Source: Nocardiopsis sp. YSL2
GTDB lineage: Bacteria; Actinomycetota; Actinomycetes; Streptosporangiales; Streptosporangiaceae
DNA: 64,000 nt
Direction: 5' to 3'
Assembly (NCBI RefSeq): GCF_030555055.1
Contig: NZ_JAMOAO010000001.1
Span: forward strand, 4,526,001-4,590,000
Below are positions 8,819 to 17,530 of this stretch, one piece after another. The stretch's first letter is position 1. Each line of letters starts with the position of its first letter. The notes beneath the pieces are model-generated. The model searched no databases. It was not told the origin of the DNA and saw nothing but the letters and a program-made list of their open reading frames with translations. The position numbers were made by a program, and so were the translations under genes.

Positions 8819-10075
8819 GTGATGACGAGCGGTCCCGGAGACGAAGGGCGCGTCCTCGGCTACCAGGCCCGGGACACCGAGCGCATGGCCGGCGAACGGC
8901 GCAAGAACCGTGCCCGGGGCCCCTTCGAGCGCGACCGCGCCCGGGTCCTGCACAGTTCGGCGCTGCGCCGCCTGGCCGCCAAGACCCAGGTCGTCCAGCC
9001 CGGTGTGAGCGACTTCCCGCGCACCCGGCTCACGCACTCCCTGGAGTGCGCGCAGATCGGGCGGGAACTGGGCCAGGTGCTGGGCTGCGACCCCGACCTG
9101 GTCGAGGCCGCGTGCCTGTCGCACGACCTCGGCCACCCCCCGTTCGGCCACAACGGCGAACGGGCCCTGGACGAGGCGGCGGCCGCCTGCGGTGGGTTCG
9201 AGGGCAACGCCCAGAGCCTGCGCCTGCTCGTGCGCCTGGAGGGCAAGGTCATCGACGCCGACGGGCGCAGTGCCGGGCTCAACCTCACGCGCGCCACGCT
9301 CGACGCCACCGTCAAGTACCCCTGGTGCCGGGGCGGGGGCGGCGACACCCACAAGTTCAACTGCTACCCCGACGACACCGAGGTCTTCGACTGGCTGCGC
9401 GAGGGCGCGCCCCCGGGCCGCACCTGCTTCGAGGCCCAGGTCATGGACTGGTCCGACGACGTCGCCTACTCCGTCCACGACGTCGAGGACGCCCTGCACG
9501 CCGGGCTCGTGCGCATGGCCGCGCTGCGCAGCCCCGTCGAGCGCGCCGAGGTCGTGCGGGTGGCCGCCGACTCCTACTGCTCCGCCGAGCCCGCGGAGCT
9601 GGACGAGGTGTTCGCCGACCTGCTGGCCGCGCCCGTGTGGCCCGCCGAATTCACCGGCGACCTCGCCTCGCTCGCCGCGCTGAAGAACCTCACCAGTGAG
9701 TTCATCGGCCGCTTCTGCCGGGCGGCCGAGGGCGCCACGCGCGCCGCCTACGGGCCCGGCCGTCTGACCCGCTACGGCGCCGACCTCATCGTTCCGCGCC
9801 GGGCCCTGCTGGAGTGCGCTCTGCTCAAGGCGGTCGCCGCCCACTTCGTGATGTCGCGCGAGGAGGCCCTGGCCTACCAGGTCGAGGAGCGCCGTACCGT
9901 CACCGAGCTCGTGGAGGCGCTCTGGAAGCGCGCTCCGGGCGACCTGGACCCCCAGTTCGCCGAGGCCTTCGCCGCCGCCGAGGACGACGCCGCGGCCCTG
10001 CGGGTGGTCGTCGACCAGGTCGCCTCCCTCTCCGACACCTCCGCCACGGTGCTGCACTCCCGCCTCCTGGGCTGA
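8819..10075 (+). CDS. dgt: Deoxyguanosinetriphosphate triphosphohydrolase-like protein
   Basis: A 418-residue dNTP triphosphohydrolase of the HD superfamily, which splits dNTPs into nucleoside and triphosphate. The first His lies in [11 protein letters not shown], the HD pair in [16 protein letters not shown] and a downstream Asp in [13 protein letters not shown]; the conserved entry is [20 protein letters not shown] at 8819 and an ATG at 8822 are adjacent; the choice is open and no strong ribosome-binding site decides it. In many actinobacteria dgt lies directly next to dnaG. Here about 16 kb separates them. Confidence 0.93.
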   Translation: MMTSGPGDEGRVLGYQARDTERMAGERRKNRARGPFERDRARVLHSSALRRLAAKTQVVQPGVSDFPRTRLTHSLECAQIGRELGQVLGCDPDLVEAACLSHDLGHPPFGHNGERALDEAAAACGGFEGNAQSLRLLVRLEGKVIDADGRSAGLNLTRATLDATVKYPWCRGGGGDTHKFNCYPDDTEVFDWLREGAPPGRTCFEAQVMDWSDDVAYSVHDVEDALHAGLVRMAALRSPVERAEVVRVAADSYCSAEPAELDEVFADLLAAPVWPAEFTGDLASLAALKNLTSEFIGRFCRAAEGATRAAYGPGRLTRYGADLIVPRRALLECALLKAVAAHFVMSREEALAYQVEERRTVTELVEALWKRAPGDLDPQFAEAFAAAEDDAAALRVVVDQVASLSDTSATVLHSRLLG

Positions 10076-10082
10076 CACTGTT

Positions 10083-10098
10083 CGGGAGATTTCTCCCG
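10083..10098 (+). terminator. Hairpin after dgt
   Basis: CGGGAGA-TT-TCTCCCG, perfect 7-bp arms eight bases after the dgt stop. It is short and lacks a T-tract, so it may be a weak terminator or part of the control region of the next gene. Confidence 0.4.
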
Positions 10099-10106
10099 GA
10101 GAAGTC

Positions 10107-10135
10107 TTGACGCCGTTCCTGTTAACGCTAACAAT
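10107..10135 (+). promoter_or_regulatory. Promoter with overlapping LacI-type operator (arabinose repressor)
   Basis: A consensus-like -35 TTGACG at 10107-10112 is followed after 16-17 bases by a -10-like TAACAAT (10129-10135). The operator TGTTAACGCTAACA at 10120-10133, with perfect TGTTA/TAACA arms, covers the spacer and -10. This is the classic shape of a LacI/GalR-family site and predicts autorepression of the downstream gene. A near copy lies at 11370-11383 in araB. Confidence 0.75.
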
Positions 10136-10186
10136 GTTGGCTGCGTCACAGAACTTTCCTGAGCGTTTCGAGGAGGTGCCGTCCAG

Positions 10187-11266
10187 GTGACCCTGCAGAG
10201 TGGTCGCAGTCCGGTCATGGCCGACGTCGCCCGTCTGGCCGGTGTCTCGCACCAGACCGTGTCGCGGGTCGTCAACGGCCACCCCAACGTGCGCGCCGAG
10301 ACGACGGCACGCGTGCAGCGGGCCATCGACGAGCTCGGCTACCACCGCAACTCGACCGCGCGCGCCCTGGTCACCCGCCGGACCAACGTGCTGGGGGTCA
10401 TCGCCTTCGACACCACCCTGTTCGGCCCGGCCCAGACCCTGGCCGGCATCGAGAGGGCCGCCCGCGAGGCCGGGTACTTCCTGAGCATCGTCAGCCTGGA
10501 CGACGTCAGCCCCGCCGGTGTCGCCGAGGCCGTGGACTACCTCATCCAGCAGTCCGTCGAGGGCTGCATCGCCATCGCCCCGCAGCGGGCGCTGGTGGAG
10601 GCCCTGGTCGCCGTGCCCGGTCCGCGCCCCCTGGTGACGGTCGAGGGCGGCGAGGGGTCGGGGCTGCCGGTCGTGTGCGTCGACCAGGCCCAGGGCGCGT
10701 ACGACGCCGTCCGCCACCTCATCGACCTCGGGCACCGCACCGTGCACCACATCTCGGGCGACCCGGAGTGGCTGGAGGCCGAGTCCCGCGTGGCCGGCTG
10801 GCGCCGGGCCCTGGCCGAGGCCGGCGCCACCGCCCCGGAGCCGCTGGTCGGCGACTGGAGTCCGCGCTCCGGTTACGAGAAGGGCCGGCACCTGGTCCAG
10901 CGGCTGGCCACGGGCGAGCCGGTCACCGCGGTGTTCGTGGCCAACGACCAGATGGCGATCGGCCTCCTGCGCGCCCTGGCCGAGGCCGGGCTCCGGGTGC
11001 CGGACGACATCAGCGTCGTCGGGTTCGACGACGTCCCCGAGGCCGAGTTCCTCGCTCCGCCCCTGACGACCGTCGCCCAGGACTTCGCCCAGGTGGGCCG
11101 GGTGAGCCTGCGGGTGCTGCTCGACGAGCTCGGCGCGGGGGAGCGGCGCGCCGCCGGGGGCGCGTCCGGTCCCGCGGCCGATCCGGCCCCCAGGCTCATC
11201 GTGCCCGCGCGGCTGCGGGTACGCCAGAGCAGCGGCCCCGCACCCTCCCCGGGTCCGCACGGCTGA
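10187..11266 (+). CDS. LacI-family repressor of the arabinose cluster
   Basis: A 359-residue LacI/GalR regulator. The N-terminal helix-turn-helix and hinge read MADVARLAGVSHQTVSRVV and NSTARALVTRRTN; the rest is a periplasmic-binding-protein-like sensor domain (FVANDQMAIGLLRALAEAG, VVGFDDVPEA). The GTG at 10187 is preceded by AGGAGG with a 10-base spacer; an ATG at 10217 right before the HTH is an alternative. It controls itself through the operator on its own promoter and probably araBDA through the operator in araB. The effector is probably L-arabinose or an arabino-oligosaccharide (inference from neighbours). Most characterised AraR proteins have a GntR-type DNA-binding domain; this one is LacI-type. 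Confidence 0.88.
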   Translation: MTLQSGRSPVMADVARLAGVSHQTVSRVVNGHPNVRAETTARVQRAIDELGYHRNSTARALVTRRTNVLGVIAFDTTLFGPAQTLAGIERAAREAGYFLSIVSLDDVSPAGVAEAVDYLIQQSVEGCIAIAPQRALVEALVAVPGPRPLVTVEGGEGSGLPVVCVDQAQGAYDAVRHLIDLGHRTVHHISGDPEWLEAESRVAGWRRALAEAGATAPEPLVGDWSPRSGYEKGRHLVQRLATGEPVTAVFVANDQMAIGLLRALAEAGLRVPDDISVVGFDDVPEAEFLAPPLTTVAQDFAQVGRVSLRVLLDELGAGERRAAGGASGPAADPAPRLIVPARLRVRQSSGPAPSPGPHG

Positions 11267-11358
11267 CCCGCCCGTCGCCGACCAACCGGCCCGTCCCCCC
11301 GTCCCTCTGTCCACACCGCCCGCACGACACCCGTACCGACCCCGAGGAGGGCACACGC

Positions 11359-13056
11359 GTGGCCCAGAATGTTAACGCTCACAACACCGGCGGTCCCGAC
11401 GCCGTGGTCATCGGGGTGGACTTCGGCACCCTCTCCGGCCGTGCCGTCGTCGTCCGCGTGGCCGACGGGGCCGAGCTGGGCACCGCCGTCCACGAGTACG
11501 AGCACGGCGTCATCTCCGACACCCTGCCCGGCGGCACCGACCCCCTCGCGCCCGAGACCGCCCTGCAGTCCCCCGAGGACTACCGGCAGGTCCTGCGCAA
11601 CGCCGTCCCGGACGCCATCGCCGCCGCCGGCGTCGACCCGGCCGACATCATCGGCGTCGGCACCGACTTCACCGCCTGCACGGTCATGCCGGTCACCCGC
11701 GAGGGCACCCCGCTCAGCGAGCTGCCCGGCCTGGCCGACCGGCCGCACGCCTGGCCCAAGCTCTGGAAGCACCACGCCGCCCAGCGCGAGGCCGACGACA
11801 TCAACGCCCTGGCCGCCTCCCGCGGCGAGAAGTGGCTGCCCCGCTACGGCGGCCGCATCTCCTCCGAGTGGCAGTTCGCCAAGGGCCTGCAGGTCCTGCG
11901 CGAGGACCCCGGGACCTACCACCGCGCCGACCGGTGGATCGAGGCCGCGGACTGGATCGTGTGGGAGCTGTGCGGTCAGGAGACCCGCAACGTCTGCACC
12001 GCCGGATACAAGGGCATCCACCAGGACGGCGCCTGGCCGAGCACGGACTTCCTGGGCGCCCTCGACCCCGCCTTCGCCTCCTTCGCCGAGGACAAGCTCG
12101 CCCACCCCCTCTCCCAGCTCGGTGAGCGCGCCGGCCGCGTCACCGCCCGCGCCGCCGCCTGGACGGGGATCCCCGAGGGTGTGCCGGTGGCCGTCGGCAA
12201 CGTCGACGCCCACGTCACCGCCGCCACCGCCCAGACCACCGGAACCGGCCGGATGCTCGCCATCATGGGCACCAGCACCTGCCACGTCATGAACTCCGAC
12301 GTCCTGGCCGACGTGCCCGGCATGTGCGGGCTCGCCCTCGGCGGCATCGCGCCCGGCATGTGGGGCTACGAGGCCGGGCAGAGCGGCGTCGGCGACATCT
12401 TCGCCTGGTTCGCCGACTCCTACGTCCCACCGGAGTACCACGAGCGGGCCCGCGAACGCGGCCTGTCCGTCCACGACCTGCTGTCGGCCATGGCCGCCGA
12501 GGCGCCCGTCGGATCCCACGGCCTCGTCGCCCTGGACTGGCACAGCGGCAACCGGTCGGTCCTGGTCGACCACGACCTGTCCGGAGTCCTGGTCGGCCTC
12601 ACCCTGGCCACCCGGCCCGAGGAGGTCTACCGGGCCCTGGTCGAGGCCACCGCCTTCGGTACCCGCACCATCGTCGAGGCCTTCGAGACCGCCGGTGTCC
12701 CCGTCCACGACTTCACCGTCGGCGGCGGCATGGTCCGCAACCCCTTCGTCCTCCAGGTCTACGCCGACGTGCTCAACCGCCCGATCCGGCTCGTGGCCTC
12801 CGAACAGAGCTGTGCCGTGGGCGCCGCCATCCACGCGGCGGTCGCGGCCGGGGCCCACGCCGACATCCACGCCGCCTCCGCGGCCATGGGCGGCGTCCGC
12901 CCGGACACCGTCGACCCCGACCCCTCCCGAGCCGCCGCCTACGACGACCTCTTCGCCCTCTACACCGAACTGCACGACCACTTCGGCCGCGGCGGAAGCG
13001 ACAGCCTGCACCGGTTGCGCGCCCTCCGCAACGCCGCCCGGAAGGGAACACGATGA
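11359..13056 (+). CDS. araB: L-ribulokinase
   Basis: A 565-residue FGGY-family sugar kinase phosphorylating L-ribulose to L-ribulose 5-phosphate. The N-terminal phosphate-binding loop is VVIGVDFGTLSGRAVVV. Ribulokinase-type features include the long kinase core, GTDFTACTVMPV and the C-terminal VGGGMVRNPFVLQVYADV. The GTG at 11359 was chosen for GAGGAGG eight bases upstream; the open frame runs upstream through the repressor gene but is a shadow there. A LacI-type operator lies inside codons 4-9. The stop overlaps the araD start (ATGA), indicating translational coupling. Confidence 0.95.
   Translation: MAQNVNAHNTGGPDAVVIGVDFGTLSGRAVVVRVADGAELGTAVHEYEHGVISDTLPGGTDPLAPETALQSPEDYRQVLRNAVPDAIAAAGVDPADIIGVGTDFTACTVMPVTREGTPLSELPGLADRPHAWPKLWKHHAAQREADDINALAASRGEKWLPRYGGRISSEWQFAKGLQVLREDPGTYHRADRWIEAADWIVWELCGQETRNVCTAGYKGIHQDGAWPSTDFLGALDPAFASFAEDKLAHPLSQLGERAGRVTARAAAWTGIPEGVPVAVGNVDAHVTAATAQTTGTGRMLAIMGTSTCHVMNSDVLADVPGMCGLALGGIAPGMWGYEAGQSGVGDIFAWFADSYVPPEYHERARERGLSVHDLLSAMAAEAPVGSHGLVALDWHSGNRSVLVDHDLSGVLVGLTLATRPEEVYRALVEATAFGTRTIVEAFETAGVPVHDFTVGGGMVRNPFVLQVYADVLNRPIRLVASEQSCAVGAAIHAAVAAGAHADIHAASAAMGGVRPDTVDPDPSRAAAYDDLFALYTELHDHFGRGGSDSLHRLRALRNAARKGTR
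11370..11383. promoter_or_regulatory. Second LacI-type operator, inside the araB 5' coding region
   Basis: TGTTAACGCTCACA differs by one base from the operator at 10120-10133. It begins 11 bases after the first base of the araB GTG, so a bound repressor would act as a roadblock just downstream of the start codon, or block a promoter in the 92-bp gap before araB. The match to the first site is direct; the function is inferred. Confidence 0.65.
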
Positions 13057-13703
13057 CCACCGACGCCCTGCGCGAGCAGGTGTGCGCCCTGCACGCCGAA
13101 CTCCTGCGCTGGAACCTGGTGACCTGGACCAGCGGCAACATCTCCGCCCGCGTCCCCGACGCCGACCTGATGGTGATCAAGCCCAGCGGAGTGTCCTACG
13201 AGGACCTCACACCCGAGGACATGGTGGTGTGCGACCTCGACGGCACCGTCGTCGAGGGCCGGCACAAGCCCTCCAGCGACACCGCCGCGCACGCCTACGT
13301 CTACCGGGCCCGCCCGGACGTCGGCGGTGTGGTGCACACCCACAGCCCCTACGCCACGGCCTGGGCCGCCCGCGGCGAACCCGTCCCGTGCGCCATCACC
13401 GCGATGGCCGACGAGTTCGGCGGCGACATCCCGGTCGGCCCGTTCGCCCTCATCGGCGGCGACGACATCGGCAAGGGCCTGGTCGCCACCCTCGAGGGAC
13501 AGCGCTCCCCGGCCGTGCTCATGCGCGGCCACGGCGTATTCACCGTCGGAGACACCGCCCGTGCGGCCGTCAAGGCGGCCGTCATGTGCGAGGACGTGGC
13601 CCGCACCGTCCACCTCGCCCGCGAGAACGGGCCCGTCGAGCGCCTGCCCCAGGAACACATCGACGCCCTCTACGACCGCTACCAGAACGTCTACGGCCAG
13701 TAA
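13053..13703 (+). CDS. araD: L-ribulose-5-phosphate 4-epimerase
   Basis: A 216-residue class II aldolase/epimerase converting L-ribulose 5-phosphate to D-xylulose 5-phosphate, which enters the pentose phosphate pathway. Metal ligands are visible: H95 and H97 in VVHTHSPYATAW and H160 in MRGHGVF. The phosphate site is TSGNIS and the acidic residue is in SSDTAAH. The ATG overlaps the araB stop by four bases. It is the second gene of araB-araD-araA. Confidence 0.95.
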   Translation: MTTDALREQVCALHAELLRWNLVTWTSGNISARVPDADLMVIKPSGVSYEDLTPEDMVVCDLDGTVVEGRHKPSSDTAAHAYVYRARPDVGGVVHTHSPYATAWAARGEPVPCAITAMADEFGGDIPVGPFALIGGDDIGKGLVATLEGQRSPAVLMRGHGVFTVGDTARAAVKAAVMCEDVARTVHLARENGPVERLPQEHIDALYDRYQNVYGQ

Positions 13704-13714
13704 GGACAACCTCC

Positions 13715-15151
13715 GTGCCCCACCCCCAACCGACACCCTCGGCCCACGAACCCATCCAGAACCGGCCGCCCCGCATCGGCCTGCTCGGCATCATGCAGCC
13801 CCTCTACGACGACATGATCCCCGGCATCACCGAGCGCCAGGCCGACTACGCCGCCCAGGTCGCCGCCTCGCTGTCGGAGACCGCCGAGTGGACGGTCAGC
13901 TCGCCCGTGCGCGGCCGCGCCGACGCCGAGCGGGCCATGCGCGAGTTCGAGGCCGCCGGCCTGGACGGTGTCATGGTCGTCATGCTCACCTACGGGCCCT
14001 CGCTGCGCGTCACCCGGCTGTTCAGCCAGATGCGGCTGCCGGTCGCGCTGGCCAACATCCAGCCCGACCCGGCCGTCAGCCCCTCCTGGGACATGGCCGA
14101 CATGACCTACAACCAGGGCATCCACGGCGCCCAGGACACCGCCAACGCCATGGTGCGCGCGGGCCTGCCCTTCGAGGTCATCACGGGGGAGTGGCAGAGC
14201 GCCGAGTTCACCGCCCGCGTGGACCGCTGGGCGCGCGCCGCCCGCGCCGTCACCGCCCTGCGCTCCCTCAAGGTCGGCGTGTTCGGCTACCCCATGAACG
14301 GCATGGGCGACGCCCGCGTGGACGAGACCGCGTTCCTGCGCAAGCTCGGACCCGAGATCGAGATCATCGCGCCGGGCACCCTGCACCGCACCATGGCCGA
14401 ACTGCCCGCCGAGGCGGTCACCGATCTCATGGAGTGGGAGGACGGCGCCTTCGAGGTGGACGAGCGCCTGTCCAAGGAGGAGCGCGAGGACCACGCCCGG
14501 ATGCAGCTGGGCATCGAGCGGCTGCTGGAGGCCACCGGCTGCGGCGCCTACTCCACGCACTTCGACGCCATCGGCGAGGACGGCCGCTTCGCCCGCCTGC
14601 CCATGGCCGCCGCCTCCACGCTCATGGCCAAGGGCTACGGGTTCGCCGGCGAGGGAGACGTGCTGGCCGCCTCCGTGGTCTACGCCGGGCACCAGCTCGC
14701 CGGGGACGGCCACTTCACCGAGATGTACGCGATGGACTTCCCCACCGACTCCATCCTCATGAGCCACATGGGGGAGGGCAACTGGAAGGTGGCCCGCGAC
14801 GACGAACCGATCCGCCTCATCAAGCGCCCCCTGGGCATCGGCGGCCTCGACGACCCGCCCACCATCGTCTTCCGGTACCGGCCGGGCCCGGCCACGCTGG
14901 CCTCGCTCGTGGCGCTCGGCGGCGAGCGCTTCCGCCTGGTCGTGGCCGAGGGCGAGGTGGTCGACACCCCCGAACTGCCCGACCTGGAGATGCCCTACGG
15001 TCAGTTCCAACCCGCAACAGGCGTCCGGGCCTGCATGGATGCCTGGCTCCGGGCCGGCGGTACCCACCACATGGTCATGAACACCGGGGCTCGGGCGCAG
15101 GACTGGCGCGTCCTGTGCGAACTCGCCGACATTGAGTACGTCCAGGTCTGA
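13715..15151 (+). CDS. araA: L-arabinose isomerase
   Basis: A 478-residue isomerase interconverting L-arabinose and L-ribulose, the first catabolic step. Family signatures include GLLGIMQPLYDDMIPGI near the N-terminus, the catalytic glutamates in the GFAGEGD and DGAFEVDERL regions, and metal-binding His in LMSHMGEGNW and GGTHHMVMN. The length suits the family. The GTG at 13715 is 11 bases after the araD stop with AAGGAC upstream. The frame is open earlier but that part is a shadow of araD. Two hairpins follow before the transporter genes. Confidence 0.95.
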   Translation: MPHPQPTPSAHEPIQNRPPRIGLLGIMQPLYDDMIPGITERQADYAAQVAASLSETAEWTVSSPVRGRADAERAMREFEAAGLDGVMVVMLTYGPSLRVTRLFSQMRLPVALANIQPDPAVSPSWDMADMTYNQGIHGAQDTANAMVRAGLPFEVITGEWQSAEFTARVDRWARAARAVTALRSLKVGVFGYPMNGMGDARVDETAFLRKLGPEIEIIAPGTLHRTMAELPAEAVTDLMEWEDGAFEVDERLSKEEREDHARMQLGIERLLEATGCGAYSTHFDAIGEDGRFARLPMAAASTLMAKGYGFAGEGDVLAASVVYAGHQLAGDGHFTEMYAMDFPTDSILMSHMGEGNWKVARDDEPIRLIKRPLGIGGLDDPPTIVFRYRPGPATLASLVALGGERFRLVVAEGEVVDTPELPDLEMPYGQFQPATGVRACMDAWLRAGGTHHMVMNTGARAQDWRVLCELADIEYVQV

Positions 15152-15163
15152 TCCCGTCGTGAG

Positions 15164-15226
15164 GCGCCCCGCGCGGGGCGCACCCGAGACCCCCACCGCG
15201 GAGGGCCCGGCCATCCGGGCCCTCCG
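15164..15226 (+). terminator. Two hairpins between araA and the CUT1 transporter
   Basis: The first repeat has 7-bp arms 15164-15170/15175-15181 with a GCGC loop. The second has perfect 12-bp arms 15199-15210/15215-15226 with a CCAT loop, ending 23 bp before the next start. With no separate promoter obvious, this may be a partial terminator or mRNA-processing barrier that sets transporter below enzyme expression. Confidence 0.55.
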
Positions 15227-15249
15227 ACCCCCCGGCGCAAGGAGACACC

Positions 15250-16572
15250 ATGCGCAGAGCATCACGAGCAACACACACGCCGCCCCCGGCCGGGCCGGGC
15301 CGCCGGTCCTTCGTCGCCGGCGCCCTGGCCACCGCGGGCCTGGCCGCTGCGGGCTGCGCCCCGCCCGACACCCTGATCAGCGGCGACACCCGGTTGCGGC
15401 AGTGGAACCTGTTCGCGGGCGGCGACGGCAACCGCATGGTCGAGATGCACGACGCCTACCAGGCCGAGCACCCCCAGATCGACTTCCGCGCCACCACCTT
15501 CACCTGGGGCGCGCCCTTCTACACCAAGGTCGCCATGGGCGCCGCGGGCGGCCGGGGCGCCGACATCGCCACCGTGCACATCTCGCGTCTGGAGAGCCTG
15601 GCCCCCGGCCGCCTGCTGGACCCGATCGACCCCGCGCTGCTCGCCGAGTTCGGCATCGACGACACCGTCGTGCTGCCCAACATCTGGGAGAAGTGCTTCT
15701 TCGACGGTCAGCTCTACGCCATCCCCATCGACACCCACGTGCTGATCCAGTACCTCAACCTCGACGTGTGCCGGCAGGCGGGCGTGCTCGACGCCGACGA
15801 CCGCCTCGTCGAGGTCTCCGGAGTGGACGACTACTTCGACCTGCTCCGCGAGATCCAGGGCGTGACCGGCGAGTACGGCCTCTCCATGGACACCTGGAAC
15901 CCGTGGTCCAACTTCTGGGCGCTCTACCGCCAGCAGGACGGCGACCTCGTCTTCGGTGAGGACGACTTCGAGATGGACGACGACAAGGCCCTGGCCGCCA
16001 TGGACGTCATGTTCCGCCTCTCCGAGGAGGGGCTGGCCCCGCGCCACTCCAGGGACGCCGACACCGCCGCGAACCTGTCGAACGGCCACGCCGGGCTGAT
16101 GATCCACGGCAACTGGGAGATCCCCACCCTGGAGGCCACCGGGATCGAGTTCTCCGCCACCCAGTTCCCCGCCGTGTTCGGCAACCACCGCACGCGCGGC
16201 GACTCCCACTGCTACGTCTTCCCGCACCAGCGCGACCGCGACCCCGAACGCACCCGGGCCGCCACGGAGTACGCCGCGTGGATGCTGCACCACAGCCTGA
16301 CCTGGGCCGGTGGCGGACACATCCCCGCCTACCAGCCGGTCGTGGAGAGCGCCGAGTACGACGCGCTGCACCCCCAGTCCGAGTACCGCGAGGCCGCGGA
16401 GAACGTCCAGTTCGAGCCCGAGGCCTGGTTCAGCGGATCGGCCGGGCGGCTCCAGGAGGAGGCGGCCGGTGCCCTGACCACCCTCCACCAGGGCACCCAG
16501 ACCCCGGAGCAGTCACTCGACCAGCTCAAGGGCACCATCCGTGAACTGCTGACCGTCCCGTCGCCGGTGTAG
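15250..16572 (+). CDS. Sugar ABC transporter substrate-binding lipoprotein (CUT1)
   Basis: A 440-residue extracellular solute-binding protein (family 1). The signal peptide has a twin-arginine motif RRSFV at 18-22 and a lipobox AAAGC with the lipid-modified Cys at 36, so it is probably a Tat-exported lipoprotein. The mature part begins after CAPPDT with the typical LRQWNLF strand and many aromatic residues expected in an oligosaccharide-binding cleft. It is the first gene of a set with two permeases but no ATPase. Beside arabinan enzymes, arabino-oligosaccharides are the likely ligand. Confidence 0.88.
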   Translation: MRRASRATHTPPPAGPGRRSFVAGALATAGLAAAGCAPPDTLISGDTRLRQWNLFAGGDGNRMVEMHDAYQAEHPQIDFRATTFTWGAPFYTKVAMGAAGGRGADIATVHISRLESLAPGRLLDPIDPALLAEFGIDDTVVLPNIWEKCFFDGQLYAIPIDTHVLIQYLNLDVCRQAGVLDADDRLVEVSGVDDYFDLLREIQGVTGEYGLSMDTWNPWSNFWALYRQQDGDLVFGEDDFEMDDDKALAAMDVMFRLSEEGLAPRHSRDADTAANLSNGHAGLMIHGNWEIPTLEATGIEFSATQFPAVFGNHRTRGDSHCYVFPHQRDRDPERTRAATEYAAWMLHHSLTWAGGGHIPAYQPVVESAEYDALHPQSEYREAAENVQFEPEAWFSGSAGRLQEEAAGALTTLHQGTQTPEQSLDQLKGTIRELLTVPSPV

Positions 16573-16583
16573 GGAGCCCCACC

Positions 16584-17528
16584 ATGACCCAGAACACCCA
16601 CGCTCCCGCGCCCCGTACCGCGCCCGGCCCCGCCGCCGCGCCGCGCGGCCTCGTCGACGTGCGCCGCCGCCCGTCCTCCTGGACCGGCCTGTGGTTCGTC
16701 CTGCCCTTCCTGGCCTTCTACGCGCTCTTCCTGCTGTGGCCCGCCGTCGTCGGGTTCGGCTACACCTTCACCGACCGCAGCCTGGCCGGCGGCGACGTCT
16801 CCTTCGTGGGACTGGACAACTGGACCGAGAGCCTGACCGACTCGGCCATGTACGACTCGCTGTGGAACACGCTGTGGTTCACGGTCCTGAGCGTGCCCGT
16901 CATGGTGCTGCTGGCGCTCGGCCTGGCCCTGCTCACCGACCACGCGCGCCGCCTCGGCTGGTTCCTGCGGCTGTCGTTCTTCGCCCCCTTCGTCCTGCCG
17001 GTCACGGTGATGACGCTCATCTGGGGCTGGATGTACAACCCGAGCCTGGGCCTGTTCAACGGCACCCTCGGACGCTTCGGGATCGAGGGGCCCGAGTGGC
17101 TCTTCTCCGAGGACACCGCGATGTTCTCCGTGGTCGTGGCCACGGCGTGGTGGCAGGTCGGGTTCAACTACCTGCTCTACCTGGCCGCCATGCAGTCCAT
17201 CCCCAAGGACGTCTACGAGGCCGCCGCGATCGACGGGGCCGGCGCCTGGCAGCGCATCGGGCGGATCACCCTGCCGATGCTGACCCGCACCACGGCGCTC
17301 ATCGCCGTCCTGCAGCTGATCGGCTCGCTGCGCGTGTTCGAGCAGATCTACCTGATGACCAGCGGTGGCCCCAACTTCGCCACCCGCACGGTCATCCAGT
17401 ACATCTACGACTCCGGCTTCGTCGGGCTGCGCATCGGCCTGGCGTCGTCGATGGCCTACGTCTTCATGGTCCTCATCATCGCCGCCTCCATCGCCCAGTT
17501 CCGACTCTTCTCCCGGAAGGAGGGCTGA
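16584..17528 (+). CDS. Sugar ABC transporter permease, MalF type
   Basis: A 314-residue inner-membrane permease with six hydrophobic segments. The cytoplasmic EAA loop, which docks the ATPase, reads EAAAIDGAGAWQRIGRITLP. A Pro/Ala-rich cytoplasmic N-terminus precedes the first helix (WFVLPFLAFYALFLLW). It starts 11 bases after the binding-protein gene and ends two bases before the partner permease, so the three are one transcript. Confidence 0.9.
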   Translation: MTQNTHAPAPRTAPGPAAAPRGLVDVRRRPSSWTGLWFVLPFLAFYALFLLWPAVVGFGYTFTDRSLAGGDVSFVGLDNWTESLTDSAMYDSLWNTLWFTVLSVPVMVLLALGLALLTDHARRLGWFLRLSFFAPFVLPVTVMTLIWGWMYNPSLGLFNGTLGRFGIEGPEWLFSEDTAMFSVVVATAWWQVGFNYLLYLAAMQSIPKDVYEAAAIDGAGAWQRIGRITLPMLTRTTALIAVLQLIGSLRVFEQIYLMTSGGPNFATRTVIQYIYDSGFVGLRIGLASSMAYVFMVLIIAASIAQFRLFSRKEG

Positions 17529-17530
17529 CG

